Assembly (NCBI RefSeq): GCF_018224955.1 | Contig: NZ_JAGTUU010000004.1 | Span: forward strand, 372,001 to 436,000 | DNA from: Thetidibacter halocola | GTDB lineage: Bacteria > Pseudomonadota > Alphaproteobacteria > Rhodobacterales > Rhodobacteraceae | DNA: 64,000 nt | Direction: 5' to 3' | Shown: in pieces, positions 30,634-38,751 of the stretch | Layout: every line of letters starts with the position of its first letter | How positions within the stretch are numbered: the stretch's first letter is position 1 | Translations under genes and position numbers: made by a program | Notes under the pieces: model-generated | Seen by the model: the letters and a program-made list of their open reading frames with translations, nothing else | Database searches by the model: none | Told to the model about the DNA's origin: nothing

Positions 30634-31011
30634 ATGCGTGGTTCACCCGGAGTAAACGTCCTGATCGTCGAAAGCGATGCGGCGCTGGCCGGACTTTGGT
30701 CCGGGCACCTGGAGCGCATGAGATGCGCCGTCGACATTGCCTCGACCAGCGAAGAGGCCTGCGACCGTATCCGCGAACGGCGTTACAACGTGATCGTGCT
30801 CGATCTCGATCTGCACGATGGCGGCGCGCTGTCGGTCGCGGACTGGGCCGAGTTGTATGAGCCCGCGGCAAGGGTGATCTTCGTCACCAACACGACCTTC
30901 TTTTCCGACGGCTCGATCTTTCAGTTCTTCAACAATGCCTGCGCCTTTCTACCCAGCGCCACCGACCCGGCTGACCTGGCGCAGATGGTGAACCATTACG
31001 GCGCGGCCTGA
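30634..31011 (+). CDS. Single-domain receiver protein, atypical
   Basis: The product is 125 aa and consists of one receiver domain: acidic residues E13/D15 in LIVESDAAL, the phospho-acceptor D57 in VIVLDLDLHDGG, and T85 in IFVTNTTF. The conserved lysine that normally precedes a proline after strand 5 is missing; the segment reads FLPSATDP. No output domain is present. Such stand-alone receivers may sequester partners or relay phosphate. A CtrA-like box upstream suggests cell-cycle or motility control. The end is 3 nt from the convergent GST gene. Confidence 0.82.
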   Translation: MRGSPGVNVLIVESDAALAGLWSGHLERMRCAVDIASTSEEACDRIRERRYNVIVLDLDLHDGGALSVADWAELYEPAARVIFVTNTTFFSDGSIFQFFNNACAFLPSATDPADLAQMVNHYGAA

Positions 31012-31014
31012 GCG

Positions 31015-32004
31015 TCAGGCCGCCCGCAGACGCTCGCGCCCGTGCGGGGCGTCCAAGTCCAGGTCCGGCCCGACAGGCACGATCCTGTGTGGATTGATGG
31101 AGTCGTGGCTGTAGTGATAGTGGCGCACGATATGCGCCATGTTCACCGTGTCCGCCACGCCCGGCCATTGATACAGTTCGCGTAGGTAGGGCCAGAGGTT
31201 CGGATAATCGACGATCCGTCGCCGGTTGCATTTGAAGTGCCCGTGATAGACCGAGTCGAAGCGGATGAGCGTGGTGAACAGCCGCCAGTCCGCCTCGGTC
31301 ACCCGGTCGCCCATCAGGTAGCGGCTGCGCGCCAGGCGCGCGTCCAGCCAGTCCAGCGTCTCGAACAGCGGCGTCACCGCATCGTCATAGGCCTCCTGCG
31401 TGGTGGCGAAACCGGCCTTGTAGACGCCGTTGTTGACGGTGTCGTAGATCCGTGCGTTGACCGGTTCGATCGCCTCGCGCAGATCCTCGGGCCAGAAATC
31501 GGCACTGTTGCCGGTCATGTGGTCGAAGGCCGCGTTGAACATGCGGATGATCTCGGCAGACTCGTTCGAGACGATGGTCTCGCGCCGCCGGTCCCACAGC
31601 ACCGGCACGGTGACCCGGCCCGTCGCCTGCGGATCGGCCTTCAGATACAGGTCGCGCAGGAAGGGCAGCCCATGCAGGAGGTCACCGGTCGCGCCGCTGT
31701 CGTCCGTCGCAAAGGTCCAGCCGTCAGACAGCATGTCGGGATGCACGACGCTGACCGGGATCAGGTCATCGAGCCCCTTCAAGGCGCGGAAGATCAGCGT
31801 GCGATGTGCCCAGGGACAGGCGTGGCTGACATAAAGGTGATAGCGGTCTGCCTCGACCTCGAACCCGCCCTCGCCCGAAGGGCCCGGCGCGCCATCCGGC
31901 GTGATCCAGTTGCGGTATCTCGAGGTCGAGCGCACGAACTTGCCGCCCGTCTTGCCTGTGTCATACCAGCGGTCCTGCCATGTTCCGTCGACCAGCATGC
32001 CCAT
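31015..32004 (-). CDS. yqjG: Glutathionyl-hydroquinone reductase (Xi-class GST)
   Basis: The product is 329 aa, matching the ECM4/YqjG family. The redox Cys is in SHACPWAHRTLI (about residue 63). Further signatures are NESAEIIRMFN and MGDRVTEADWRLFTTLIRFDSVYHGHFKCN. These enzymes reduce glutathionyl-hydroquinones with GSH, clearing quinone adducts from aromatic catabolism or oxidative stress. It is monocistronic and convergent with the receiver gene. Confidence 0.94.
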   Translation of the reverse strand: MGMLVDGTWQDRWYDTGKTGGKFVRSTSRYRNWITPDGAPGPSGEGGFEVEADRYHLYVSHACPWAHRTLIFRALKGLDDLIPVSVVHPDMLSDGWTFATDDSGATGDLLHGLPFLRDLYLKADPQATGRVTVPVLWDRRRETIVSNESAEIIRMFNAAFDHMTGNSADFWPEDLREAIEPVNARIYDTVNNGVYKAGFATTQEAYDDAVTPLFETLDWLDARLARSRYLMGDRVTEADWRLFTTLIRFDSVYHGHFKCNRRRIVDYPNLWPYLRELYQWPGVADTVNMAHIVRHYHYSHDSINPHRIVPVGPDLDLDAPHGRERLRAA

Positions 32005-32103
32005 CGGGATCCTCCTTCTGCGATAGAGGACAGATAGACCGCCCCGACCTGTGCGAAAACGCCGATCATAGCGCAGCGGCTGCGCAGTGACGCGCAGAAC
32101 CGC

Positions 32104-32340
32104 TCAGCTGTCCCGGATCGCCTTCCAGGCCCAGATCAGCAGCATCGCCCCCAGAACGGCCCCCACCAGCCCGCCGATGGCCCCCATGAACGCCAGCATG
32201 AAGCGCAGAACCAGCCCGCCGATCACTGCCCCCGCCATGCCGATCAGCACGGTCTCGACCACGCCGGTCTGCACGTTCATGAACCGGGTCGCCAGGAAGC
32301 CTGCCGCCGCGCCAATGATGATCAGCCAGACGATACCCAT
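32104..32340 (-). CDS. GlsB/YeaQ/YmgE-family membrane protein
   Basis: The product is 78 aa with three hydrophobic segments: IVWLIIIGAAAGFLATRF, VETVLIGMAGAVIGGLVL and MGAIGGLVGAVLGAMLLIWAW. The Gly-rich spacing matches transglycosylase-associated/GlsB stress proteins. Function is unknown, but family members are often induced by general stress. It overlaps the previous gene as TGATG and forms a pair with it. Confidence 0.88.
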   Translation of the reverse strand: MGIVWLIIIGAAAGFLATRFMNVQTGVVETVLIGMAGAVIGGLVLRFMLAFMGAIGGLVGAVLGAMLLIWAWKAIRDS

Positions 32341-32582
32341 CACTTCAACCTCCGCCAATGGGTGGGAACGATGATCAGCGCGCCGACCGAGGCCGCGATG
32401 GCGTTCACGCCAGGGCGGCGAAAGCCGATGCCAAACATGATCCAGACGAAATACATCAGAAAGGCGCCACCGATGCAGATGATGATGCTGGGCAGGATGC
32501 CGTTCCGGGTGAACCCCGTCTTTTCCGAGACATAGCCGACGATACCCGCAATGACGACGGTGCCGATCAGGGTCGGGAACAT
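32340..32582 (-). CDS. Small membrane protein paired with GlsB-like gene
   Basis: The product is 80 aa with three hydrophobic stretches (LIGTVVIAGIVGYVSE, LPSIIICIGGAFLMYFVWIMF, NAIAASVGALIIV). Its layout is like the GlsB family but the sequence is more diverged; I did not recognise a firm family. It starts 3 nt after the fmt stop and so belongs to the def-fmt operon. Confidence 0.75.
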   Translation of the reverse strand: MFPTLIGTVVIAGIVGYVSEKTGFTRNGILPSIIICIGGAFLMYFVWIMFGIGFRRPGVNAIAASVGALIIVPTHWRRLK

Positions 32583-32585
32583 GGT

Positions 32586-33497
32586 CTATTCTCCCAGCCG
32601 GGCGCCTTTCAGGATCGGATGGCCACGCAGGAAAACCTCGGCCTCCTGCGCGCCCTTCCCGGCGCGCTGCGCCTTTGTAACCTGCACCGCACCGACACCA
32701 CAGGCAATGGCGAATGCGTCATCCAGCGCCGTGCCCGGCCCGCCCTGCCCATCCGTCAGGCGGCTGCCCAGCAGCTTGATCCGCTCGCCCTCATGCAGCG
32801 TCCAGGCTCCGGGAAAGGGCGACAGGCCGCGGATCTGCCGGTCCAGCTCGACAGCGGGGCGCGTCCAGTCCACAGCCGCCTCGGCCTTGTCGATCTTGGC
32901 GGCATAGGTGACGCCATGCTCGGGCTGGACCTGCGGCGCAAGGTCAGGCAAACGCGCCAGCGCCTCGACGATCAGCCGCGCGCCCATTGCGCTCAGCCGA
33001 TCGTGCAACGCGCCGGTGGTCTCCTCGGCACCGATCGGGGTCGCCTCGGACAGCAGGACCGGCCCGGTATCGAGGCCCGCCTCCATCTGCATGATGCAGA
33101 TACCCGTCTCGGCATCGCCCGCCAGGATCGCCCGATGGATCGGCGCCGCCCCCCGCCAGCGCGGCAGCAACGAGGCATGGATGTTGAGACAACCGAAACG
33201 CGGCGCATCCAGCACCGCCTGCGGCAGGATCAGCCCATAGGCCACCACCACCGCCACATCCGCGCCCAGCGCGGCGAAATCCGCCTGCGCCTCGGGTCCC
33301 TTCAGCGAGGCCGGGTGCCGCACCGGCAGGCCCAGCGCCTCGGCCCGCGTGTGCACTGGCGTCGGGCGGTCCTGCTTGCCACGACCGGCGGGACGCGGCG
33401 GCTGGCAATACACACAGGCGACCTCGTGCCCCGCCGCCACCAGCGCCTCCAGCACCGGCACCGAAAAGTCCGGCGATCCCATGAACACGACGCGCAT
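32586..33497 (-). CDS. fmt: Methionyl-tRNA formyltransferase
   Basis: The product is 303 aa. The N-terminal domain begins [16 protein letters not shown] and holds the catalytic triad region [20 protein letters not shown] with Asn and His, plus Asp in [13 protein letters not shown]-terminal tRNA-binding domain follows ([11 protein letters not shown]-like [13 protein letters not shown]). It formylates initiator Met-tRNA. It follows three deformylase-family genes, the normal partners, with an intervening repeat (33508-33567). ATG 33497 fits the family start. Confidence 0.96.
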   Translation of the reverse strand: MRVVFMGSPDFSVPVLEALVAAGHEVACVYCQPPRPAGRGKQDRPTPVHTRAEALGLPVRHPASLKGPEAQADFAALGADVAVVVAYGLILPQAVLDAPRFGCLNIHASLLPRWRGAAPIHRAILAGDAETGICIMQMEAGLDTGPVLLSEATPIGAEETTGALHDRLSAMGARLIVEALARLPDLAPQVQPEHGVTYAAKIDKAEAAVDWTRPAVELDRQIRGLSPFPGAWTLHEGERIKLLGSRLTDGQGGPGTALDDAFAIACGVGAVQVTKAQRAGKGAQEAEVFLRGHPILKGARLGE

Positions 33498-33507
33498 CCG
33501 TCCCTCC

Positions 33508-33567
33508 TTCATCTTGCCCGACAATCTCCGGGGGAGTCGCGCGATGCGCGACGGGGGCAGAGCCCCC
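33508..33567 (-). repeat. Dispersed intergenic repeat, copy 3
   Basis: Minus-strand orientation. The GGGGGCTCTGCCCCC hairpin (GGGGGC/GCCCCC) is followed by a GTCGCGC/GCGCGAC stem and ends GGGCAAGATGAA just before the fmt start. It is the closest match to copy 1. It sits inside the def-fmt operon rather than at its end. Confidence 0.75.
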
Positions 33568-33584
33568 TGCCCCGGCCCCGACAG

Positions 33585-34082
33585 TCACCGCGCCAGTTTC
33601 TGCGCCTTGCGGATCAGCATGTCCCGCTTGGTCTTGCTCAGCCGGTCAACATACAACTTGCCGTCGAGGTGGTCGACCTGGTGCTGCACCGAGGTCGCCC
33701 AGAGCCCGACGAAATCCCGTTCCTCGACAACACCACCCGCGTTCAGGAACCGCACCGTGACCGCGCGCGGGCGACTGACAACGGCCGAGACGCCGGGAAG
33801 GTTGGGGCTTGCCTCCTCGTGCTCGCGCATCTGAACGCTGGCATGCAGGATCTCGGGATTGGCCATGCGCACCGCCTGACCGCGCTGTTCGGAGGCGTCG
33901 ACCACGGCAAGGCGCAGCCCCACGCCGATCTGCGGCGCGGCAAGGCCCACGCCGGGCATCGCCTCCATCGTGTCGATCATGTCGGTCCAGATCGCGCGAA
34001 TCTCGTCGGTGATCGCCGCGACCGGCGCGGCGGGCGTGCGCAGACGCTTGTCGGGCCAGGGCAGGCAGCGCCGAACGGTCAC
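33585..34082 (-). CDS. Peptide-deformylase-like protein lacking catalytic residues
   Basis: The product is 165 aa and has the deformylase fold. Motif 1 is intact (GVGLAAPQIG). Motif 2, normally EGCLS with the metal-ligand Cys, reads EEASPNLPG, so the cysteine is gone. Motif 3, HExDH, reads HQVDH, so the catalytic Glu is replaced by Gln while both His ligands remain. It cannot be a normal deformylase. A regulatory, ribosome-associated or other role is possible. The GTG start overlaps the second deformylase gene (GTGA), so it is translated with active partners. Confidence 0.85.
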   Translation of the reverse strand: MTVRRCLPWPDKRLRTPAAPVAAITDEIRAIWTDMIDTMEAMPGVGLAAPQIGVGLRLAVVDASEQRGQAVRMANPEILHASVQMREHEEASPNLPGVSAVVSRPRAVTVRFLNAGGVVEERDFVGLWATSVQHQVDHLDGKLYVDRLSKTKRDMLIRKAQKLAR

Positions 34083-34579
34083 GGCAACGCCTCGTATTCG
34101 GCCAGCAGCGCGGCGCGCCCGCCCGGCTCCAGCCGGTCGAAATGCATCACCCCGTCCAGGTGGTCGAGTTCGTGCTGCGCGATCCGCGCCTCGGCCCCGG
34201 TCAGGGCCACGCGCTGCGCGACGCCCAGTTCGTCCGTGTAGCCCAGCACGATTTCTGCGGGCCGGGTCACGCCGGCCGTCACGCCCGGAACGGACAGACA
34301 GCCCTCGTCCATGGCGCAGACATCTTCGGACGCGGACAGGATATGCGGGTTGATGCAGACGCGCGGCGTCTTGTCGCCGGTCTTCCAGCCCGCATCTATA
34401 ACGAAAAGCCGCAGCATGACGCCCACCTGCGGCCCGGCAAGCCCGCGGCCCGGCGCGGCATACATCGTCGCGAACATGTCGCGGATCAGCTCTGCCTGTC
34501 CGGCCACGTCCCCCGACACCTCGGCGCAGGGCTGGGCCAGGCGCGGGTCGGGCCAGCGCAGGATCGGCAGCACGTTCAT
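34079..34579 (-). CDS. Peptide deformylase, second copy
   Basis: The product is 166 aa. Motif 1 is altered (GRGLAGPQVG in place of GIGLAAPQ), motif 2 is DEGCLSVPG with the metal-ligand Cys, and motif 3 is QHELDHLDG with both His and the catalytic Glu. All metal-binding and catalytic residues are therefore present. It overlaps both neighbours by 4 nt. It may differ in substrate preference because of the changed motif 1, which lines the S1' pocket. Confidence 0.9.
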   Translation of the reverse strand: MNVLPILRWPDPRLAQPCAEVSGDVAGQAELIRDMFATMYAAPGRGLAGPQVGVMLRLFVIDAGWKTGDKTPRVCINPHILSASEDVCAMDEGCLSVPGVTAGVTRPAEIVLGYTDELGVAQRVALTGAEARIAQHELDHLDGVMHFDRLEPGGRAALLAEYEALP

Positions 34580-35094
34580 GCCTTTTCCCGCGCCAGCTCT
34601 TTCTTCAGCTTGACCATCTTGCGGGTGATCAGCTGGCGCCGCAGCGGCTTTAGGTAGTCGATGAACAGCTTGCCATCCAGGTGGTCGATCTCATGCTGCA
34701 CGCAGGTGGCCCAGAGCCCGCCAAAGCCTTCCTTGTGCAGCTTGCCGTCCTGGTCGAGCCACTCGACCTCGACCTCGGCGGGGCGGGTCACGTCGGCGAA
34801 CTGCTCGGGGATCGACAGGCAGCCTTCCTCGTAGGTGTTCTCCTCGTCCGAAGAGGCGAGCACGCGCGGGTTGACCATGACCAGCGGGCGCGGCTTGTCG
34901 GGCTTGGCGCAGTCCAGCACGATCAGCCGGTCGAGCACGCCCACCTGCGGCGCGGCCAGGCCGATGCCCGGCGCGTCATACATGGTTTCCAGCATGTCGT
35001 CGGCCAGGCGGCGCAGGTCGTCCGACAGGTCGGGAACCTCGGCGCAGACCTTCTTCAGGCGGGGATCGGGATGGATCAGGATCGGCAGTTTCAT
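34576..35094 (-). CDS. def: Peptide deformylase, canonical copy
   Basis: The product is 172 aa with all three motifs standard: GIGLAAPQVG, EEGCLSIPEQ and CVQHEIDHLDG. It removes the N-formyl group from nascent proteins. It is the promoter-proximal gene of the leftward operon with two paralogues and fmt. ATG 35094 begins MKLPILIHPDPRLKK, matching the family start. The upstream gap to the divergent aminotransferase is 102 bp. Confidence 0.96.
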   Translation of the reverse strand: MKLPILIHPDPRLKKVCAEVPDLSDDLRRLADDMLETMYDAPGIGLAAPQVGVLDRLIVLDCAKPDKPRPLVMVNPRVLASSDEENTYEEGCLSIPEQFADVTRPAEVEVEWLDQDGKLHKEGFGGLWATCVQHEIDHLDGKLFIDYLKPLRRQLITRKMVKLKKELAREKA

Positions 35095-35196
35095 GCGACG
35101 CATTTAGGGAATCGCGCGCGGGCGCGCAAGCGGCGCGGGGTTGCAACCGCCGCGCCATCGCATAGCCTGCCGCCAGGACTGGGCAGCGAGGACAGC

Positions 35197-36375
35197 ATGA
35201 ACGAGCTTTTCGACCGGATCATCGACCGCCGGGGCACCGGCAGCAGCAAGTGGGACAGGATGAAGGCCGGATTCGGCGTATCCCCCGACGACGGGCTGGG
35301 CATGACCACGGCCGACAGCGACTGGCCCACCGCGCCTTGCGTGATCGAGGCGGTGCGGCAGGCGGCCGATCACGGCATCTTCGGCTACATGGGCGTGCGC
35401 CAGCCGCTCTATGACTCGGTGGCCTGGTGGATGGGAACGCGCCACGGCTGGCAAGTCGATCCCGACTGGGTGGTGACGGTTCAGGGACTGGGCTTCGGCA
35501 TCGCCATGTGCCTCGAGGTCTGGAGCGAGCCGGGCGACGGCGTGGCCTTCTTCACCCCGGTCTACCACGAGTTCCGGATCAAGACCGAAAAGGCCGGTCG
35601 CATCGCCACCGAACTGCCGCTGGAGCGGGATGGCGACACCTATCACCTGAACCTTGACGATGCGCAGGCGCGGTTGACCGGGCGCGAGAAGATCCTGCTG
35701 TGGTGCTCGCCGCAGAACCCGTCGGGCCGGGTCTGGACGGTCGAGGAATTGCGCGCCGTCGCCGATTTCGCCGAGCGCAACGACCTGCTGCTGGTCTCGG
35801 ACGAGGTGCATCACGACCTGGTCTATCCGGGCCAGACCTTCGTGCCGATGCATGTCGCCTGCCCCGAGGTGACGCACCGGCTGGTGGTGCCCACCGCGGC
35901 CTCCAAGACCTTCAACGTCGCGGGCATGCGCGTCGGCAGCCTGATCATTCCCGACGCGGGCCTGCGCTACGCGATGCGCGGGCGGTTGCGGCAACTGGAC
36001 TATGACGCGGCAAGCCTTGGCATGGTGATGACGACCGCCGCCTATTCGCCCGAGGGCGCCGCCTGGGTCGATGCGCAGGTCGCCTACCTGCAAGGCAACA
36101 TCGCGGCTTTCGATGCGCTGGTGAACGCGATCCCCGGCGTGCGGTCCCTGCCGCTGCAATCGACCTATCTCGGCTGGGTGGATTTCTCGGGCACCGGGAT
36201 GGATTTCGACGAGTTCATGCCCCGCATCCGCGACGTGGCCAGGATCGCCGCCAGCCCGGGGCCTTCCTTTGGCGCGGGGGGCGAACGCTTCATGCGGTTC
36301 AACCTCGCCATGCCGCGGGCACGGATCGAGGACGCCGGGCAACGTTTGCAGCGTGCCTTTTCCGATCTTCAATGA
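35197..36375 (+). CDS. MalY/PatB-type PLP-dependent aminotransferase or C-S lyase
   Basis: The product is 392 aa, fold type I. Signatures: TTADSDWPTAPCVIEA with the MADMDF-like substrate loop, CSPQNPSGRVW, LLLVSDEVHHDLVY, and the PLP lysine in TAASKTFNVAGMRVGSL. The MalY/PatB family mostly cleaves cystathionine or cysteine conjugates and some members transaminate. The ATG at 35197 has GCGAGGAC upstream. It is divergent from def and ends near dispersed repeat copy 4. Confidence 0.9.
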   Translation: MNELFDRIIDRRGTGSSKWDRMKAGFGVSPDDGLGMTTADSDWPTAPCVIEAVRQAADHGIFGYMGVRQPLYDSVAWWMGTRHGWQVDPDWVVTVQGLGFGIAMCLEVWSEPGDGVAFFTPVYHEFRIKTEKAGRIATELPLERDGDTYHLNLDDAQARLTGREKILLWCSPQNPSGRVWTVEELRAVADFAERNDLLLVSDEVHHDLVYPGQTFVPMHVACPEVTHRLVVPTAASKTFNVAGMRVGSLIIPDAGLRYAMRGRLRQLDYDAASLGMVMTTAAYSPEGAAWVDAQVAYLQGNIAAFDALVNAIPGVRSLPLQSTYLGWVDFSGTGMDFDEFMPRIRDVARIAASPGPSFGAGGERFMRFNLAMPRARIEDAGQRLQRAFSDLQ

Positions 36376-36391
36376 ACCCGGCGAGGGCGCA

Positions 36392-36451
36392 GGGGGCTCT
36401 GCCCCGTCCGCCTGCCAGCGGGATCCGCCAGAGTTCATCCGGGAATATGAA
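36392..36451 (+). repeat. Dispersed intergenic repeat, copy 4
   Basis: GGGGGCTCTGCCCC (36392-36405) is followed by diverged sequence and an end of GGGAATATGAA, clearly related to the AAGATGAA end of the other copies. It fills the gap between the convergent aminotransferase and TRIC-like genes. Confidence 0.65.
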
Positions 36452-36457
36452 GACGGG

Positions 36458-37072
36458 TCACGACTTCGGCGGGCGCGCCCGGTAGACCGGCAGGCGCCAG
36501 CCGAAAGCCATGGACCCCGCACGCAGGGCGATGGTGACGGCGGCGCAGGCCAGCGCGGCGGGCACCGCACCCAGCGGCGCGACCAGAACCGTCGCCAGCG
36601 ATCCGGCAAAGGCGCAGGTGACGTAAAGCTCGCCCTGTTTCAGCACCAGTGGCACCTCGTTCGCGACCACGTCGCGCATCAGCCCGCCGAAACAGCCCGT
36701 GGCGATGCCCATGACCAGCGTGATGGCAGCGGAATGGCCCAGCGACAGGGCGATGCCCGATCCGGCGGCGACCGCAACGCCCAGCGCGGCCGCATCCAGC
36801 CACAGGATCGCGCGATAGCGGCTTTCCAGCAGATGCGCGGTGAAGAAGACGACTGCCGCTGCGCCACTGGCCACCGCCAGGTAGTTGGGATCGGCGATCC
36901 AGAACACGGTCCGGTCCAGCAGCAAGTCGCGCAGCGTACCACCGCCCATGCCGGTCAGGCAGGCGAGAAAGGCGAAGCCCACGATATCCAGTTGCGCCCG
37001 ACTGGCGACCAGCGCGCCGGTCAGGGCAAAGACCAGGACCGCCGCGTAATCCAGCAGCACCAGCAGGGTCAT
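36458..37072 (-). CDS. TRIC/UPF0126-family cation channel protein
   Basis: The product is 204 aa with about seven membrane segments. Two internal repeats carry the family signature GGTLRDLLL ([17 protein letters not shown]) and [13 protein letters not shown]. The UPF0126/YicG family are prokaryotic TRIC-type trimeric channels for monovalent cations; the tested substrates vary, including glycine uptake for one E. coli member. It overlaps rnhA by 4 nt (ATGA). Confidence 0.9.
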   Translation of the reverse strand: MTLLVLLDYAAVLVFALTGALVASRAQLDIVGFAFLACLTGMGGGTLRDLLLDRTVFWIADPNYLAVASGAAAVVFFTAHLLESRYRAILWLDAAALGVAVAAGSGIALSLGHSAAITLVMGIATGCFGGLMRDVVANEVPLVLKQGELYVTCAFAGSLATVLVAPLGAVPAALACAAVTIALRAGSMAFGWRLPVYRARPPKS

Positions 37073-37536
37073 GCGCGCGGCTTGCCCGGCTTGAACGGCG
37101 CCATGCCTTCGCGTGCCAACTCGTCCGCGCGCTCATTCTCGGGATGGCCGGCATGGCCCTTGACCCATTCCCAGGTCACGTCGTGACGCTGCGCGGCCTC
37201 TTCGAGGCGTTGCCACAGTTCCACGTTCTTCACCGGCTTCTTCGCCGCCGTCTTCCAGCCGTTGCGCTTCCAGCCGTGGATCCAGCCCGTCACGCCGTTC
37301 TTCACATAGGCGCTGTCGGTGATAACGGTGATCCGCGACGGGCGCGACAGGCTTTCCAGCGCGGCGATGGCGGCCAGCAGTTCCATCCGGTTGTTGGTGG
37401 TTTCGGCCTCGCCGCCGTTGAGTTCGCGCTCTTTCACGATGGTCTCGCCATCCATCGCGCGCAGCAGCACGCCCCAGCCGCCCGGTCCGGGATTGCCGGA
37501 GCAGGCTCCGTCGGTATAGGCGTAAAGATCGGGCAT
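37069..37536 (-). CDS. rnhA: Ribonuclease HI
   Basis: The product is 155 aa. Catalytic acidic residues are visible in [16 protein letters not shown] (Asp), NRMELLAAI (Glu), [11 protein letters not shown] (Asp) and [10 protein letters not shown] (Asp), together with the basic protrusion helix region [15 protein letters not shown]. It degrades the RNA of RNA-DNA hybrids. ATG 37536 was chosen since it begins [10 protein letters not shown]; a longer start adds unconserved residues. Confidence 0.96.
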   Translation of the reverse strand: MPDLYAYTDGACSGNPGPGGWGVLLRAMDGETIVKERELNGGEAETTNNRMELLAAIAALESLSRPSRITVITDSAYVKNGVTGWIHGWKRNGWKTAAKKPVKNVELWQRLEEAAQRHDVTWEWVKGHAGHPENERADELAREGMAPFKPGKPRA

Positions 37537-37547
37537 CAGGCGTCCTG

Positions 37548-38171
37548 TCACTGCCCTGCCGCTGCGCTGCTTGAGGGCTGCTTCGTTGCGCTGAGGGTGA
37601 ACCACGGCGCGACCGTGCCATCAAGCCCCTTGTCCGCCCCCTGCCGCGCGCCGTCCGGCCGCAGCCCCGCGTCTCGGAGCAGGTCGCGGAACTCGTCCAG
37701 TCCGTAATAGGCGTAGAAGCGGCCGAGACTGTCGCGCGCCTCGCCCGTGCCCTCCTTGAGGCCGACATGCAGGACGCCGCCGGGCCTCAAGGCCCGGGCA
37801 ATGCGCGCCAGGTGTTCGGGCATGTCGGCGCGCGGCGCGTGCAGCAGGCTGAAATTGGCCCAGATCCCGTCATAGGCGGCCTCGGCGTCGAGATCCTCGA
37901 ACCGCGCCTGCCGCACCGTCAGACCCGGCACGCGGCTCGCGATTGCGATCATGCCCTCGGAGGCGTCCCAGCCCTCGACCGTCAGCCCCGCCTCGACCAT
38001 GCGGCGCGCCCAGGTGCCCGGCCCACAGCCCAGATCCAGAACGCGCCCGCCCTTGGGCAGCGCCGCAATAAAGGCCGACAGCGCCGCGTTCGACGCGGGG
38101 TCCGCGCCCAGCGCATCGGCATACTCGGCGGCGCGGGCGTCGTAGACGCGCAGGGTCTCGTCATCGCTCAC
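37548..38171 (-). CDS. SAM-dependent methyltransferase
   Basis: The product is 207 aa. Motif I is [15 protein letters not shown], the acidic residue binding the ribose is in [13 protein letters not shown], and post-motif sequence [26 protein letters not shown] is typical of class I methyltransferases (Methyltransf_25/11 type). The substrate is not predictable. The GTG at 38171 overlaps the previous stop as GTGA. It lies 11 nt upstream of rnhA in one leftward operon. Confidence 0.88.
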   Translation of the reverse strand: MSDDETLRVYDARAAEYADALGADPASNAALSAFIAALPKGGRVLDLGCGPGTWARRMVEAGLTVEGWDASEGMIAIASRVPGLTVRQARFEDLDAEAAYDGIWANFSLLHAPRADMPEHLARIARALRPGGVLHVGLKEGTGEARDSLGRFYAYYGLDEFRDLLRDAGLRPDGARQGADKGLDGTVAPWFTLSATKQPSSSAAAGQ

Positions 38172-38620
38172 AGGATCACCCCCACGGCGAGGCTTGCCAC
38201 CACCAGGGCGGTCAGCAACCCCCGCAACCGCATCCACCAGGCCGGGGCCAGTCCCCAGCGCCAGAACTGCCAGTCGAGGATCAGCAGGCCGAGAAAGCCG
38301 AAGATCAGGTTCATCCCGGCCGAGACCGGGCCGCCCCCCGTCATGAAGAAGGCCCAGAGCGCCGGGATCACCGACAGCGCATAACCCGTCGCCGCCTGAC
38401 CGCCCTGCGCCTTGGTGGCAAAGCCCCACAGCACGCCGGACATGAAGGACAGGATGACCGAACCGTAGAACAGCTGCACATAGGGACCGACGAAACGCGG
38501 CCCCAGCGCGCCCGTACCCCAAGACGCGAGCGGGTCCGAGACCAGCGTAAGCGCGCCCCAGGCAAAGGGGATCACCCCGGCCAGGCCAAGGATCAGGGCG
38601 GATCGGGGTATCTGCAACAT
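38168..38620 (-). CDS. DUF3429 membrane protein
   Basis: The product is 150 aa with five hydrophobic segments, starting MLQIPRSALILGLAGVIPFAWGAL. SVILSFMSGVLWGFA and IFGFLGLLILDWQFW match DUF3429 as I remember it. Inner membrane, function unknown. It heads the operon with the methyltransferase, rnhA and the TRIC-like gene. Confidence 0.83.
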   Translation of the reverse strand: MLQIPRSALILGLAGVIPFAWGALTLVSDPLASWGTGALGPRFVGPYVQLFYGSVILSFMSGVLWGFATKAQGGQAATGYALSVIPALWAFFMTGGGPVSAGMNLIFGFLGLLILDWQFWRWGLAPAWWMRLRGLLTALVVASLAVGVIL

Positions 38621-38751
38621 AGGGCCTCCTCGTGACGAATGGCCTTCGACATAGCGCCTCTTCGCCGATTGGTGAATGCCCGCGCCGCCGCGATGGACGG
38701 ATTCGCCGCTTGATTGTAGTGTCGGGAAAAAAGAGCAGGCGGAGCAGAAAC

